This document shows, in pieces, positions 1 to 8,691 of a DNA stretch of 64,000 nucleotides. Position 1 is the stretch's first letter; the number at the start of each line of letters is the position of its first letter. The notes under the pieces were generated by a model that ran no database searches, had not been told where the DNA came from, and saw nothing but the letters and a program-made list of their open reading frames with translations. Source of the stretch: JAKACA01 sp050744865 (GTDB lineage Bacteria; Actinomycetota; Acidimicrobiia; Acidimicrobiales; Bog-793); the NCBI GenBank assembly GCA_050744865.1, contig JBOGHW010000062.1:20566-84565 (forward strand). Direction: 5' to 3'. A program made the position numbers and the translations under genes.

Positions 1-224
1 TCGTAGCGCGCCGCCAGCTTAGCCGCTGCCTCCGGATCAACCTCGACTGCGAGGAGTCGCTTGACCCGGTGCGCTAGCCATTCCGTAGCCGCTCCCGGTC
101 CTGGGCCGATCTCGAGCATGTCGTCGCCAAGGTCGGCCAGGCCCGTCAGGGACGGCAGAACCTCCTCTTGGATGTACGACGCCCACTTCGGGCTCGGGCA
201 TAGCTGTGCGTGATTCTCGTTCAT
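1..224 (-). CDS. Class I SAM-dependent methyltransferase, cut by window edge
   Basis: Reading leftward from the ATG at 222-224, the frame stays open to base 1. It encodes about 74 residues beginning MNENHAQLCPSPKW. They include the glycine-rich SAM-binding motif I (LEIGPGPG) followed by an acidic residue after the second strand (AVEVDP), as in class I methyltransferases. The catalytic half lies outside the window, so the substrate cannot be named. It diverges from the AraC-family gene that starts 56 bp away, so the two probably share the 225-279 promoter region. Confidence 0.7.
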   Translation of the reverse strand, partial: MNENHAQLCPSPKWASYIQEEVLPSLTGLADLGDDMLEIGPGPGAATEWLAHRVKRLLAVEVDPEAAAKLAARY

Positions 225-279
225 CTGCCTCACGGTACGGACTGTCCCGGTCCATGCCTAGGCCGTAGACTGCCAATCG

Positions 280-1053
280 ATGTCGCAGGACGGACAATGT
301 CCGGTGCCCCCCACCGACCCGACGGTAGGCGTCGCCGTGGTCACATTCCCGATGCCTGATGGGCTCGTGTTCGATTGGCATACGCACGATGATCATCAAC
401 TCGCATGGGCGGCAAGCGGCGTCCTCACAGTCAGGAGCGAGACTGCGGCTTGGGTGCTGCCGCCGACACGAGCGCTTTGGATCCCGGCAGGCATACCTCA
501 CGAGACGCTTTCAGCCGGCGCCACCACCATGCGGGCCGCCTACATCACGCCGTCCCTATGCCCGATCGACTGGGCGGAGTGCACACCGGTGGCGGCGAGC
601 CCGCTGATGGCCGAGCTGATCGGCTACCTCGAGGACGAGCAGCTTGGTGCCTCCAGCCGCGCTCATGGCGAGTCTCTACTCGCAGATCTGCTAGCACCGG
701 TGCCGACGACGACCATCGACGTCCGGATGCCGACCGAGGAGCGGGCCAGACAAGTGGCTGAAGCTCTCGAAGGCGACCCAACCGACGGTCGGACGCTCGC
801 CGAGTGGGGCTGTGACGTCGGCGCCAGCGAACGAACATTGGCGCGGGCCTTCCTTGCCGACACCGGTCTCCCGTTCGGTCGTTGGCGTGCGCTCTTGCGC
901 CTCCGGGTCTCCATAGGTGCGCTTGCCGCCGGGAAGCCGGTGGGCAACGTGGCACGGCAGGTTGGCTACGAGTCAACAAGCGCCTTCGTGGCAGCTTTTC
1001 GGCGCGAGACAGGCATGACGCCGGCTACTTACTTCCGCAACGCATCCGACTAG
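280..1053 (+). CDS. AraC-family transcriptional regulator with N-terminal cupin
   Basis: The 257-aa protein has an N-terminal AraC-type cupin (residues about 10-105; WHTHDDHQLAWAASGVL and the LWIPAGIPHE histidine motif) that usually senses a small ligand. The C-terminal double helix-turn-helix (about 155-255) ends in the family signature VARQVGYESTSAFVAAFRRETGMTPATY. Size and order match the family. The ligand is unknown. The target could be the divergent methyltransferase at 1-224 or the gene itself. Confidence 0.85.
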   Translation: MSQDGQCPVPPTDPTVGVAVVTFPMPDGLVFDWHTHDDHQLAWAASGVLTVRSETAAWVLPPTRALWIPAGIPHETLSAGATTMRAAYITPSLCPIDWAECTPVAASPLMAELIGYLEDEQLGASSRAHGESLLADLLAPVPTTTIDVRMPTEERARQVAEALEGDPTDGRTLAEWGCDVGASERTLARAFLADTGLPFGRWRALLRLRVSIGALAAGKPVGNVARQVGYESTSAFVAAFRRETGMTPATYFRNASD

Positions 1054-1095
1054 TCGTGCAGGCGGTTCGGCGGGGAGGTCGAGTCGCTTTGGCGC

Positions 1096-2307
1096 CTACC
1101 AGGCGACGGCGTCCCCGGGTTCGAGGACGGGAGCCGCCGAGTCGACCGTCTCGGGGTACTTCAGCCCGCAACCGGTGTTGAGGACCACCGTCCGATCGGC
1201 AGCACCGATCCACCCTTCGTTGCGCAGACGGCGCACTGCCGATATACAAGCAGCGCCTTCGGGACAGATGAAGAGACCTTCGAGGCGGCCGCACAGCTTC
1301 TGGTCGGCGAGGATGCGCTCGTCATCGACGGCGACAGCCGTTCCCGACGTCGAGTAGAGGGCGTCGAGGACGAGGAAGTCGCCGAGCGCCTTGGGAACAT
1401 TGATGCCGAAGGCGACTGTGTGCGGGCTCTCCCAAGGCTCGCTCACGGCCTCACCCGCTTCGAAGGCGCGCACGATCGGAGCGCAACCGGTTGCTTGCAC
1501 AGCCACCAGGCGGGGAAGCTTGCCCTCGATCCACCCGAGCTCGATCAGCTCGAGCATCGCCTTGTGGATGCCGATCAGACCGACCCCGCCGCCGGTCGGA
1601 TAGACGATGACCTCGGGTGCCTCCCAGCTGAGTTGCTCGGCTATCTCGTATCCCATTGTCTTCTTGCCTTCGATGCGGTAGGGCTCCTTCAGCGTCGAAG
1701 CGTCGTAGACGCCGCTGCGGGCGATCCCTGACGCCACGATGCGCCCGGCATCGCCGATGTGGCCGCGCACGAGGCTGAGGTCGGCCCCGGCGACCGCACA
1801 CTCGGCTCGCGTGATCAAAGGGGCGTCGACCGGCATGATGACATGGCTCCGCAGGCCGGCGCGAGCCGCGTAGAGGGCCCAGGCGGCGCCGGCGTTGCCG
1901 TTGGTGGGCATGGCGAGCTCCGTCACGCCGAGCTCGCGGGCACGGGCGACACCGACGGCAGCGCCTCTCGCCTTGAACGACCCCGTCGGCAGGAGCCCTT
2001 CGTCCTTGATCCATAGATCGTTCAGGCCCACCTCGGCTCCGAGCCGAGGGGCCGGCAGCAGCGGCGTCATGCCCTCCCCGAGAGTCACGACGTTGCGCTC
2101 GTCACGGACGGGAAGTACCTCGTGGTAGCGCCAGAGCGAAGGCACCCTCGCCGCCACGTCCGACTTCGTCATCGCCCGTGCCGCCTGGGCGAGGTCGTAG
2201 CGGGCAAGCAGTGGGGAGCCGCAGTCGCAGAGGTTCGTCACGACGTCGGGATCGCGAGTGGCCGCGCATCGCGGGCACTCGAGGTGCTGCAGGAACGAGA
2301 AGCTCAA
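1096..2307 (-). CDS. thrC: Threonine synthase (PLP-dependent)
   Basis: The 403-aa protein is a fold-type II PLP enzyme. It has an N-terminal four-cysteine zinc-ribbon-like segment (ECPRCAATRD ... LCDCGSPL), the PLP-lysine motif GSFKARG, the phosphate-cradle region PTNGNAGAAWALYAARAG and a late NTGCGLKYPE motif typical of threonine synthase. The frame is open upstream to 2451, but a TTG at 2307 preceded by AAAGGA at a 5-nt gap gives the natural start SFSFLQHLECPRC. An ATG at 2334 is the alternative. It should convert O-phosphohomoserine to threonine. No hom or thrB is adjacent, so this may be a second copy recruited elsewhere. Confidence 0.85.
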   Translation of the reverse strand: MSFSFLQHLECPRCAATRDPDVVTNLCDCGSPLLARYDLAQAARAMTKSDVAARVPSLWRYHEVLPVRDERNVVTLGEGMTPLLPAPRLGAEVGLNDLWIKDEGLLPTGSFKARGAAVGVARARELGVTELAMPTNGNAGAAWALYAARAGLRSHVIMPVDAPLITRAECAVAGADLSLVRGHIGDAGRIVASGIARSGVYDASTLKEPYRIEGKKTMGYEIAEQLSWEAPEVIVYPTGGGVGLIGIHKAMLELIELGWIEGKLPRLVAVQATGCAPIVRAFEAGEAVSEPWESPHTVAFGINVPKALGDFLVLDALYSTSGTAVAVDDERILADQKLCGRLEGLFICPEGAACISAVRRLRNEGWIGAADRTVVLNTGCGLKYPETVDSAAPVLEPGDAVAW

Positions 2308-2553
2308 CTCGCGTCCTTTCCGGAACAGGAGCATGGCCTGCCGGTATTCGCCCACGATCGCGCACAATCGAGAGAATGCCGGCAGCCATCTCCGCGCAGA
2401 TGGTCGATAGCAATTTATTCGGTGGCGGGCCAAGCCGTACGCGCGGGCCACGTGTCGGAAGAAGGCGTCGTCGCTTCACCCAGGCGATCTGAGCGGGCAG
2501 CTCGGCGATCCGGCAGGCGCAGTGCCCGGCGCAGTGCTCGGCGGGGTGTACAT

Positions 2554-3336
2554 CTATCCCGTCGCCCGGCGGCCGACGATGTGGAACAGGCGGGCTAACT
2601 GCCGGTAGGGATCCTGGTTGCCTGCCAGCAGCTCGACCTCGGCGACGCCGAGCAGCTCGTCGTCCTGCAACGGATGCCCGGCGAGGTCGAGCCAGTCGGA
2701 GAACAGCCAGACCCCATACCAAGCCTCCGCCCCACAGGCGTGCTGACCGAGTAGCTGAGACAGCTCCTCGACTGTGTCTGCTCGTGTGTCCATCCCGAGC
2801 ACCCCCCGCTCCTGGCGCGCCTCGAAGCTACGAACAGCATCCGGCCAGCGGCGCTCCATGGCCGGGCGGACTGCCATGGCACGGGCATTCAGCGCGAGGA
2901 GCGAGACGACGCCGCCGGGCGCGGCGCACGCGCACAACGAAGCAACAAGCAGCGCAGGGTCGGCCAGGTACATGAGCACCCCGTGGCAGAGCACTGCCTC
3001 GACCCGGCGCCCCTCGGTCAGCGCGGCGGCATCCTGTCCCCTGCCTTCGAGCAACGACACCCGCCGGCGCACCTCAGACGGCTCTTTCGCCAATAGCTCA
3101 CGCGCCTTGCCGAGCATGGCCGGCGACGAGTCGAGCAGGGTTACGTCGTAGCCGGCGCGTGCAAGCGGCCGCGATTGATGCCCTGCGCCACCGCCGACGT
3201 CGAGGACTGTCGCAGGTGGTGGCGGTAGATGCTTGAGGAGCTGCTGGTGAACTACATAGGTCCGCACCCGTCCCTTGACCGTCGCGTAGGCACCCTCCAC
3301 GAATGGATCAGCGAGTGCAGCCCACACATCGTCCAT
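2554..3336 (-). CDS. CmoM/SmtA-like SAM methyltransferase
   Basis: The 260-aa class I methyltransferase has motif I LDVGGGAGHQ (about residues 41-50) and an acidic post-motif LLDSSPAML. From memory, several segments resemble E. coli CmoM (SmtA), which methylates carboxymethoxyuridine in tRNA: an early TVKGRVR, LNARAMAV in the middle, and QDPYRQLARLFHIVGRR at the end. The resemblance covers the whole length, so a tRNA-modifying role is plausible but not proven; no cmoB is in the window. The stretch between this stop and the threonine synthase start (2308-2553) holds no gene that I can support. Confidence 0.7.
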   Translation of the reverse strand: MDDVWAALADPFVEGAYATVKGRVRTYVVHQQLLKHLPPPPATVLDVGGGAGHQSRPLARAGYDVTLLDSSPAMLGKARELLAKEPSEVRRRVSLLEGRGQDAAALTEGRRVEAVLCHGVLMYLADPALLVASLCACAAPGGVVSLLALNARAMAVRPAMERRWPDAVRSFEARQERGVLGMDTRADTVEELSQLLGQHACGAEAWYGVWLFSDWLDLAGHPLQDDELLGVAEVELLAGNQDPYRQLARLFHIVGRRATG

Positions 3337-3427
3337 GGTGCTCAGCGTGCATCAGAATCCAAACGACGTCTAGCCCGGCTGGTCGTGGCCGTTCGCAGTC
3401 TCCGGCACGCCAACCGCGGCCTCGTCG

Positions 3428-4081
3428 TCAGGAGCGGTCCTCGCCTTCTCGTGCCTGGCGCTCTATCCCTTCGAGGAGGTAGCGCAGGCCCTCGGCGAAC
3501 TGCCGGGGCGTCGTGTGGGCGGCGAGCAGGTTGGCGAGCCCGTCGCTTGCTTCGTCGATGGGCACCCAGCCGGAACGAGACGCTTCAAGTGCGGCAAAGC
3601 CAATGGTGTAGGTCTGGATGGCGGCGTAAGCCCGTCGGGCTCCCTCCTCGCCGCCAGTAGCATCTCGAAGGACGCTCATCATGGCGTTCATGCGAGCCAC
3701 GGCCGACCGAGACACCACCGGGTGTTGCAGGTACACGTGGAGTGCTGCGGGCTGGGTAACGAGGAAGCGCCGGAACTTCTCCGCAGCCTCCGCGACCCAC
3801 TCCCGCCAGTCCTCCTGCGACGGGGGGCGCCACGCCCTGGCAAGCAGTCGATCCACGACCTCGTCGAGGAGGTCGTCCTTGTCCCGCACGTGGCGGTAGA
3901 GCGACATCGGGGCCACGCCCAGTTCGGCGGCCAGGCTGCGAATGCTCATCTCTTCGTAGCCGCCCGCCCTGACGACTCGGGTCGCGGCATCGACCACCTG
4001 CCGCCGGGAGATGCTGCCCCAAGGCACGCGACGCGCGCCCGGCGGCCCGCTGGACTTTGGCGCCTCCGATGCGGCCATCAC
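3428..4081 (-). CDS. TetR-family repressor
   Basis: The 217-aa protein has an N-terminal HTH (about residues 25-70; VDAATRVVRAGGYEEMSIRSLAAELGVAPMSLYRHVRDKDDLLDEVVDRLL) and an all-helical C-terminal ligand domain of the tetracycline-repressor type. The start is GTG at 4081 or ATG at 4078. It is divergent from the ClC channel gene, and two near-palindromic sites lie between them (4098-4113, 4126-4141). The most economical reading is that it represses itself and the channel; its inducer is unknown. Confidence 0.85.
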   Translation of the reverse strand: MMAASEAPKSSGPPGARRVPWGSISRRQVVDAATRVVRAGGYEEMSIRSLAAELGVAPMSLYRHVRDKDDLLDEVVDRLLARAWRPPSQEDWREWVAEAAEKFRRFLVTQPAALHVYLQHPVVSRSAVARMNAMMSVLRDATGGEEGARRAYAAIQTYTIGFAALEASRSGWVPIDEASDGLANLLAAHTTPRQFAEGLRYLLEGIERQAREGEDRS

Positions 4082-4096
4082 CTCATGCTAGCCGAG

Positions 4097-4141
4097 TTGC
4101 GTACGCGTACGTAAATCTGGTATGTTGCGTACGGATACGCA
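4097..4141 (+). promoter_or_regulatory. Divergent promoter with two TetR-type operators
   Basis: Two matching 16-bp dyads, TGCGTACGCGTACGTA (4098-4113) and TGCGTACGGATACGCA (4126-4141), are 28 bp apart start to start. The inner 12 bp of the first (4100-4111) are a perfect palindrome. A plausible rightward promoter has -35 TTGCGT at 4097-4102 and -10 TATGTT at 4121-4126 with an 18-bp gap, so the operators would cover both elements. Binding by the adjacent TetR protein is inferred. Confidence 0.65.
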
Positions 4142-4182
4142 TATCTGAGGGACCGGTCCCCGGTCACGAAGGAGTGGCTACG

Positions 4183-4218
4183 GTGCTGACGCGAGACGTG
4201 ACACGGTGCCTGACTTAG
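4183..4218 (+). CDS. Possible 11-aa upstream leader ORF
   Basis: GTG at 4183 follows AAGGAG (4169-4174) by 8 nt and opens an 11-codon frame (MLTRDVTRCLT) that ends at TAG 4216-4218, overlapping the proposed channel start at 4206 in another frame. The channel GTG itself has no good ribosome-binding site, so translational coupling through this mini-ORF is possible. A sequence error or a later channel start (ATG at its MPPFVANIR segment) would explain the same facts. Confidence 0.25.
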   Translation: MLTRDVTRCLT

Positions 4219-6287
4219 CGAACGAGCCCCCCGACGAGCCCTCCGACGGACAAGAGGGCCCCAGCCCGCCAGCTCGTTCCCGCATGCCGCCGTTTGTCGC
4301 CAATATCCGCGCCCGTCACCTAGTGGCCGGCTCCTTCGAGTGGCTTCGCCGGTCGCGCCTCGGCATGGTAGTCATGGCGATCGTCGTCGGGATCGGCGCT
4401 GGCTTCGGCGCGGTCGGGTTCCGTTGGCTCATCTTTGTCTTCACTTGGATCGCGACCGGCCGGGAGCAGTTCGGGCAGCAAGGCAGGGTCGGAAGCCTTC
4501 ACCTCCCGTGGCTCGGTATCTGGTTTGTCCTCCTCGTCCCTATCCTTGGCGGGTTTCTCTACGGCCCCCTCATCCACCGGTTCGCCCGCGAGGCGAGGGG
4601 TCATGGCGTCCCTGAGGTGATGATCGCCGTGGCAGAGAACGGTGGGCGCATCCGCCCTCAGGTCACGATCGTGAAGGCACTCGCCTCGGGACTCTGCATC
4701 GGCGTGGGTGGTTCGGTTGGCCGCGAGGGCCCAATCGTGCAGATCGGCTCTGCTCTGGCGTCAAGCCTCGGACAGGTCGTCCACATGCCCGAGTCGAAGT
4801 TGCGGATCCTCGTCGCCTGCGGCGCCGCAGGCGGCATATCCGCAACCTTCAACGCCCCCATCACCGGGGTGTTCTTCGGCTTCGAGCTGATCCTGCGTGA
4901 GTTCTCCATCGATGGGCTCTTCCCGATCATCTTGTCCGCGGTCCTGGCTGACGTGATCGGGAGAGCATTTTTCGGTGCCGCCCCGCTCCTCGGGTCGGTG
5001 CCGCACGGGCTGGTTCTCCCCCACGATGTCGACTACCTCCTTGTCGCGGTTCTCGGCCTCATAGCAGCGCTGCTCGGCGTCGGGTTCAAGAGCCTGCTGT
5101 ACTGGTTCGAGGACGTATGCGACCGGCTCTGGAAGGGACGTCCTGAGTGGTGTCGCCCAGCCGCTGGCGGCTTGGTGCTCGGGCCTTTGCTGCTTGCCCT
5201 CCCGCAGCTCTACGGCGTCGGCTACCCGGTGGTGACCAAGGCGGTAATCGGGCAGTACGTGTTGTGGTTCTTGCTCATCCTGGTCATCGGCAAGATGGTG
5301 GCGGCGAGCCTTACGATCGGCATCGGCGGCTCCGGCGGGGTCTTCGCACCCTCGCTGTTCGTCGGGGCGATGGCTGGAGCCGCCTTTGGCGTCGTGGCGC
5401 ACCACTTGTTCGGGGCCGTGGCCGGCTCCCCCGCCATCTACGGCGTGATCGCCATGGGGGCGGTGTTCGCTTCAGCGGCACAAGCACCGCTCACCTCCAT
5501 CGCCAGTGCCATCGAGATGACGGGCAACTATGGGCTGACACTGCCCGTCATGCTCGCCGTTGGACTGGCTGCAGGCGTCTCGAAGAAGCTGACTCACGGC
5601 ACTATCTACACGACGAAGCTCCTCCGCCGTGGCACGGACATCGAGCGGCCCAAAGCGTCGTCGATGCTCCAGGTGCTCACGGTCGCCGACGTCATGCAAC
5701 CCTTGCCGACCGGGACCGCGTTGCCGCCCGGAGAAGGTGCGGGGAACGGCAAGGAAGCCGCCAGACCACATTGGGCGCGCCAACTCGGCGAAATCGTCGA
5801 CGCTCGCCGGCCGCAGGCGCTCCTGGCCGACGAGACACTCGAACAGGCACTCCGCCAGCTCGTGCTCTACGGTCCAGACGGCCTACCGGTGCTGTCCTCC
5901 GACCGGCGTTACGTCGCCGGATGGCTGACGCAGGAAGACGTGCTCCGCTCGATGGCCGACCGTCTCAGCGCAGCGGGAGCCGAAGCCGCTCAGGGAACGC
6001 TCGCTGCCAGATGGGCGCTACCGGACGCGGCCGAGCAGATCCACGTCGCCCCCACTCCGCTGTCGGGCTACTCCATCGTCAAGGTTCGTGTCAGCGGCAC
6101 GTCGGCCGACCGCGAGCGGCGCCTCGACAAGGTGGCGCTCCCACCTGGCGGGATCGCCGTCGCCATCACCAGCGGCGGTCACACCCTCGCCGCCTCACCC
6201 GACGCAGTGCTGCGCGCCGGGGACCGGCTCGTATGCCTGGTCCCGACGACAGCTCCGCCACAGGGTAGCGGCGGCACCGACCGATGA
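4206..6287 (+). CDS. ClC-family chloride channel/antiporter with CBS and RCK-C-like tail
   Basis: The 693-aa membrane protein has about ten hydrophobic segments in its first 475 residues. The ClC pore motifs are GSVGREGPIVQ (gating Glu at residue 174) and, later, GIGGSGGVFAPSLFVGA. The cytoplasmic half holds two CBS-like segments (from LTVADVMQPLP and GLPVLSSDRRYVAGWLTQEDVLRSM). It ends with a TrkA-C/RCK-C-like fold (SIVKVRVSG...LRAGDRLVCLVPT), unusual on ClC proteins and suggesting ligand regulation. The GTG start has a weak ribosome-binding site. It is controlled most likely by the divergent TetR. The next gene starts 25 bp downstream. Confidence 0.85.
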   Translation: MPDLANEPPDEPSDGQEGPSPPARSRMPPFVANIRARHLVAGSFEWLRRSRLGMVVMAIVVGIGAGFGAVGFRWLIFVFTWIATGREQFGQQGRVGSLHLPWLGIWFVLLVPILGGFLYGPLIHRFAREARGHGVPEVMIAVAENGGRIRPQVTIVKALASGLCIGVGGSVGREGPIVQIGSALASSLGQVVHMPESKLRILVACGAAGGISATFNAPITGVFFGFELILREFSIDGLFPIILSAVLADVIGRAFFGAAPLLGSVPHGLVLPHDVDYLLVAVLGLIAALLGVGFKSLLYWFEDVCDRLWKGRPEWCRPAAGGLVLGPLLLALPQLYGVGYPVVTKAVIGQYVLWFLLILVIGKMVAASLTIGIGGSGGVFAPSLFVGAMAGAAFGVVAHHLFGAVAGSPAIYGVIAMGAVFASAAQAPLTSIASAIEMTGNYGLTLPVMLAVGLAAGVSKKLTHGTIYTTKLLRRGTDIERPKASSMLQVLTVADVMQPLPTGTALPPGEGAGNGKEAARPHWARQLGEIVDARRPQALLADETLEQALRQLVLYGPDGLPVLSSDRRYVAGWLTQEDVLRSMADRLSAAGAEAAQGTLAARWALPDAAEQIHVAPTPLSGYSIVKVRVSGTSADRERRLDKVALPPGGIAVAITSGGHTLAASPDAVLRAGDRLVCLVPTTAPPQGSGGTDR

Positions 6288-6312
6288 CCGACAGCGACCA
6301 GGAGACACCGCC

Positions 6313-7395
6313 GTGAAATCTGCGGTCTGCCACTCGTTCGGAGCAGAGCTTGAAGTCGAGGACGTCGCGATCCGACGGCCTGACTCCGACGAGGTTCTCG
6401 TCAGCATCGCGGCCTGTGCCATCTGCCATAGCGACGTCGCATTCATCGAGGGCGCCTGGGGCGGTACCCTGCCCGCGGTATACGGTCACGAAGCTGCCGG
6501 GATAGTCGAGGAGGTCGGTGCCGATGTGGCTGGGCTGAGGCGCGGGGATCGAGTCGTTGTGACGCTGATGAGATCTTGTGGCAAGTGCCAACGATGCCTG
6601 CAATCTCGGCCGGCGCTGTGCGAAGGCTCAGCTGCGTGGTCGCAAGACACCGTTCTCCGGACACGCGGCGGGGCGCCGATCCATCAGGGGATGCGCACGG
6701 CGGGATTTGCCGAACAAGTGACGGTGCACTCGTCCCAAGTAGTCGAGGTGCCAGCGGATGTCCCACTCGAGTCGGCCAGCCTGCTTGCCTGCGGAGTGCT
6801 GACGGGAGTGGGCGCTGTCACGAACACGGCGGCGCTCGAACCGGGCAGTACCGCCATCGTGCTCGGAGTCGGAGGCGTCGGCCTCAACTGCGTGCAGGGA
6901 GCCTCCCTGGCGGGAGCAGGCGCTGTCGTGGCCGTGGACGTCGCGGCGAGAAAGCTCGAGGTGGCGGCGAGCTTCGGCGCCTCGCACACCGTCGACGCCT
7001 CGGTGGACGACGTCCGCGAATCAGTACTCCAGTTGACGAGCGGCAGGGGCGCTGACTACGTGTTCGTCGCGGCGGGCCTGTCGAGCCTGGTGGAGGACGG
7101 CGTCGGCATGCTGCGGCGCGGAGGCACGTTGGTGATCGTCGGGCTCCCACCAAGCGGCGCCACCGTCGCGCTGGATCCACTCGCGATCGCCGACGGGAGC
7201 CTCCGCATACTCGGCAGCAAGATGGGCGACTCCGTGCCGCAACGGGACATCCCCAAGCTCGTCGACCTCTACCGATCAGGACGCCTGAAGCTCGACGAGC
7301 TGATATCCGGGCGCTACGAATTGGAGCGCATCAACGAGGCGATCGCCTCATCGAAACGAGGAGAGCAGCTGAGGCCAGTGGTGGTCTTCAGTTGA
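6313..7395 (+). CDS. Zinc-dependent alcohol dehydrogenase (MDR family)
   Basis: The 360-aa medium-chain dehydrogenase starts at GTG 6313, with GGAG (6301-6304) 8 nt upstream; the frame is open further back only as antisense noise over the channel tail. Visible features are the first catalytic zinc ligand in AICHSD (residue about 38), GHEAAG (about 58-63), the four-cysteine structural zinc loop SCGKCQRCLQSRPALC (about 88-104), and the NAD(P) fold GVGGVG. It should oxidise an alcohol or reduce an aldehyde or ketone. It begins a run of same-strand enzymes continuing with the enolase-superfamily gene 18 bp on. Confidence 0.85.
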   Translation: MKSAVCHSFGAELEVEDVAIRRPDSDEVLVSIAACAICHSDVAFIEGAWGGTLPAVYGHEAAGIVEEVGADVAGLRRGDRVVVTLMRSCGKCQRCLQSRPALCEGSAAWSQDTVLRTRGGAPIHQGMRTAGFAEQVTVHSSQVVEVPADVPLESASLLACGVLTGVGAVTNTAALEPGSTAIVLGVGGVGLNCVQGASLAGAGAVVAVDVAARKLEVAASFGASHTVDASVDDVRESVLQLTSGRGADYVFVAAGLSSLVEDGVGMLRRGGTLVIVGLPPSGATVALDPLAIADGSLRILGSKMGDSVPQRDIPKLVDLYRSGRLKLDELISGRYELERINEAIASSKRGEQLRPVVVFS

Positions 7396-7413
7396 AGGAG
7401 AAAGGCAGCCATA

Positions 7414-8613
7414 TTGCGAGTCGTTGACGTTGAGACCGTCGTGGTCGGGACTCCGCCGCCACACTACGGGGGCAGCTTCTGGATCTTCGTGCGGGCCACG
7501 ACCGACGGCGGTGTTAGGGGCATCGGTGAGGTGTACGCGCCTCCGTTTCGACCGGCGGCGATCGTCGCGATGGTGACCGACGTAGCCGAGAGATCGCTCG
7601 TCGGCGCGGATCCCTTCGACATCGAGAGGCTCTGGCGAGGTGCCTACTCCCGCGGCTACACGCAGCGACCGGACAGCTCGGTGGTCGCCATCCTGAGTGG
7701 CCTCGAGACGGCCTGCTGGGACATCATGGGAAAGGAGCTCGGCCAGCCCCTCTACCGGTTGCTCGGCGGCAAGGTGCGAGAGGCCGTCAGGTCTTACACC
7801 TACATCTACCCGGCGCCAGGTGCCGACGAGGCTGTGTACCGCGATCCCGAGCTCGGAGCCGAGCGGGCCTCGCAGTACGTCCGCCAGGGCTTCTCGGCGG
7901 TGAAGTTCGACCCGCTCGTGAGCTACTCGATCCTGGATCCGCGCCAGCTCTCGGCCGCAACGGTGCAAGCCGCCCGCGACTACGTCTCGTGTGTGCGCGC
8001 GGCGGTAGGGACGTCAGCCGACCTCTTGATCGGCACGCACGGCCAGATGACGCCTTCGGCCGCCATCCGCCTCGCCAGGGCGATAGAAGAATTCGACCCG
8101 CTCTGGCTCGAGGAGCCAACCCCGCCCGAGATGCCAGAGGAGATGGCCCTTGTGGCACGGGCGACCTCGATCCCCATCGCCACGGGTGAGCGACTCGCCA
8201 CCAAGTACGAGTTCGCCCGAGTGCTGGCGTGCCGGGCGGCAGCGATCTTGCAGATGGCGATCGGGCGAGTCGGGGGACTGCTGGAAGCCAAGAAGGTCGC
8301 ACATGCAGCCGAGACGCACTACGTCGACATCGCCCCGCACCTGTACGCCGGCCCCGTAGAGGCGGCGGCAAGCATCCATCTGGGTGTCAGCACCCCGAAC
8401 TTCCTCATCCAGGAGAGCCTCGAGCAGATGGGTGGCTTCCCGGCTCAGATACTGAAGGTTCCCCTCGTGTGGCAGGACGGGTTCCTGCTCCCGCCCGAGT
8501 CCCCCGGCCTTGGCGTCGAGCTGGACGACGAGGTCGTCTCGCGCCACCCCTACACAGGAGATCGCCTCCACCTCGAGATGGGCGACGGGGAGGAGTTCTC
8601 GCTGGTGCGGTGA
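7414..8613 (+). CDS. Mandelate racemase/muconate lactonizing family enzyme (enolase superfamily)
   Basis: The 399-aa protein starts at TTG 7414 behind AAGGAG (7395-7400). It shows the capping domain, the barrel lysine strand SAVKFDP, the acidic metal ligand in LWLEEPTPPE, then IPIATGERLATKYEF and the terminal histidine strand DIAPHLYAGPVEAA. Compared with D-galactonate dehydratase as I recall it, the first metal-ligand strand reads IGTHGQ, so an expected Asp is Gly. Known sugar-acid dehydratases and cycloisomerases share this fold; a carboxylate substrate is likely but its identity is unknown. The neighbouring dehydrogenase suggests one pathway. Confidence 0.85.
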   Translation: MRVVDVETVVVGTPPPHYGGSFWIFVRATTDGGVRGIGEVYAPPFRPAAIVAMVTDVAERSLVGADPFDIERLWRGAYSRGYTQRPDSSVVAILSGLETACWDIMGKELGQPLYRLLGGKVREAVRSYTYIYPAPGADEAVYRDPELGAERASQYVRQGFSAVKFDPLVSYSILDPRQLSAATVQAARDYVSCVRAAVGTSADLLIGTHGQMTPSAAIRLARAIEEFDPLWLEEPTPPEMPEEMALVARATSIPIATGERLATKYEFARVLACRAAAILQMAIGRVGGLLEAKKVAHAAETHYVDIAPHLYAGPVEAAASIHLGVSTPNFLIQESLEQMGGFPAQILKVPLVWQDGFLLPPESPGLGVELDDEVVSRHPYTGDRLHLEMGDGEEFSLVR

Positions 8614-8691
8614 CGACGGCCCGCACCTGATCAATGCCCGTTGAGCATCTGGCGGTAGGAAGAAGCACTGCTGATCGGATAGACCGGAGCC

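Noticed and set aside
545..979. 144-aa minus-strand frame over the AraC gene
   Set aside because: It is a high-GC antisense shadow rich in Arg and Pro with no start context.
5147..6268. 373-aa plus-strand frame inside the ClC gene
   Set aside because: It is an alternative frame of a clearly coding gene, dominated by Arg/Gly/Ala.
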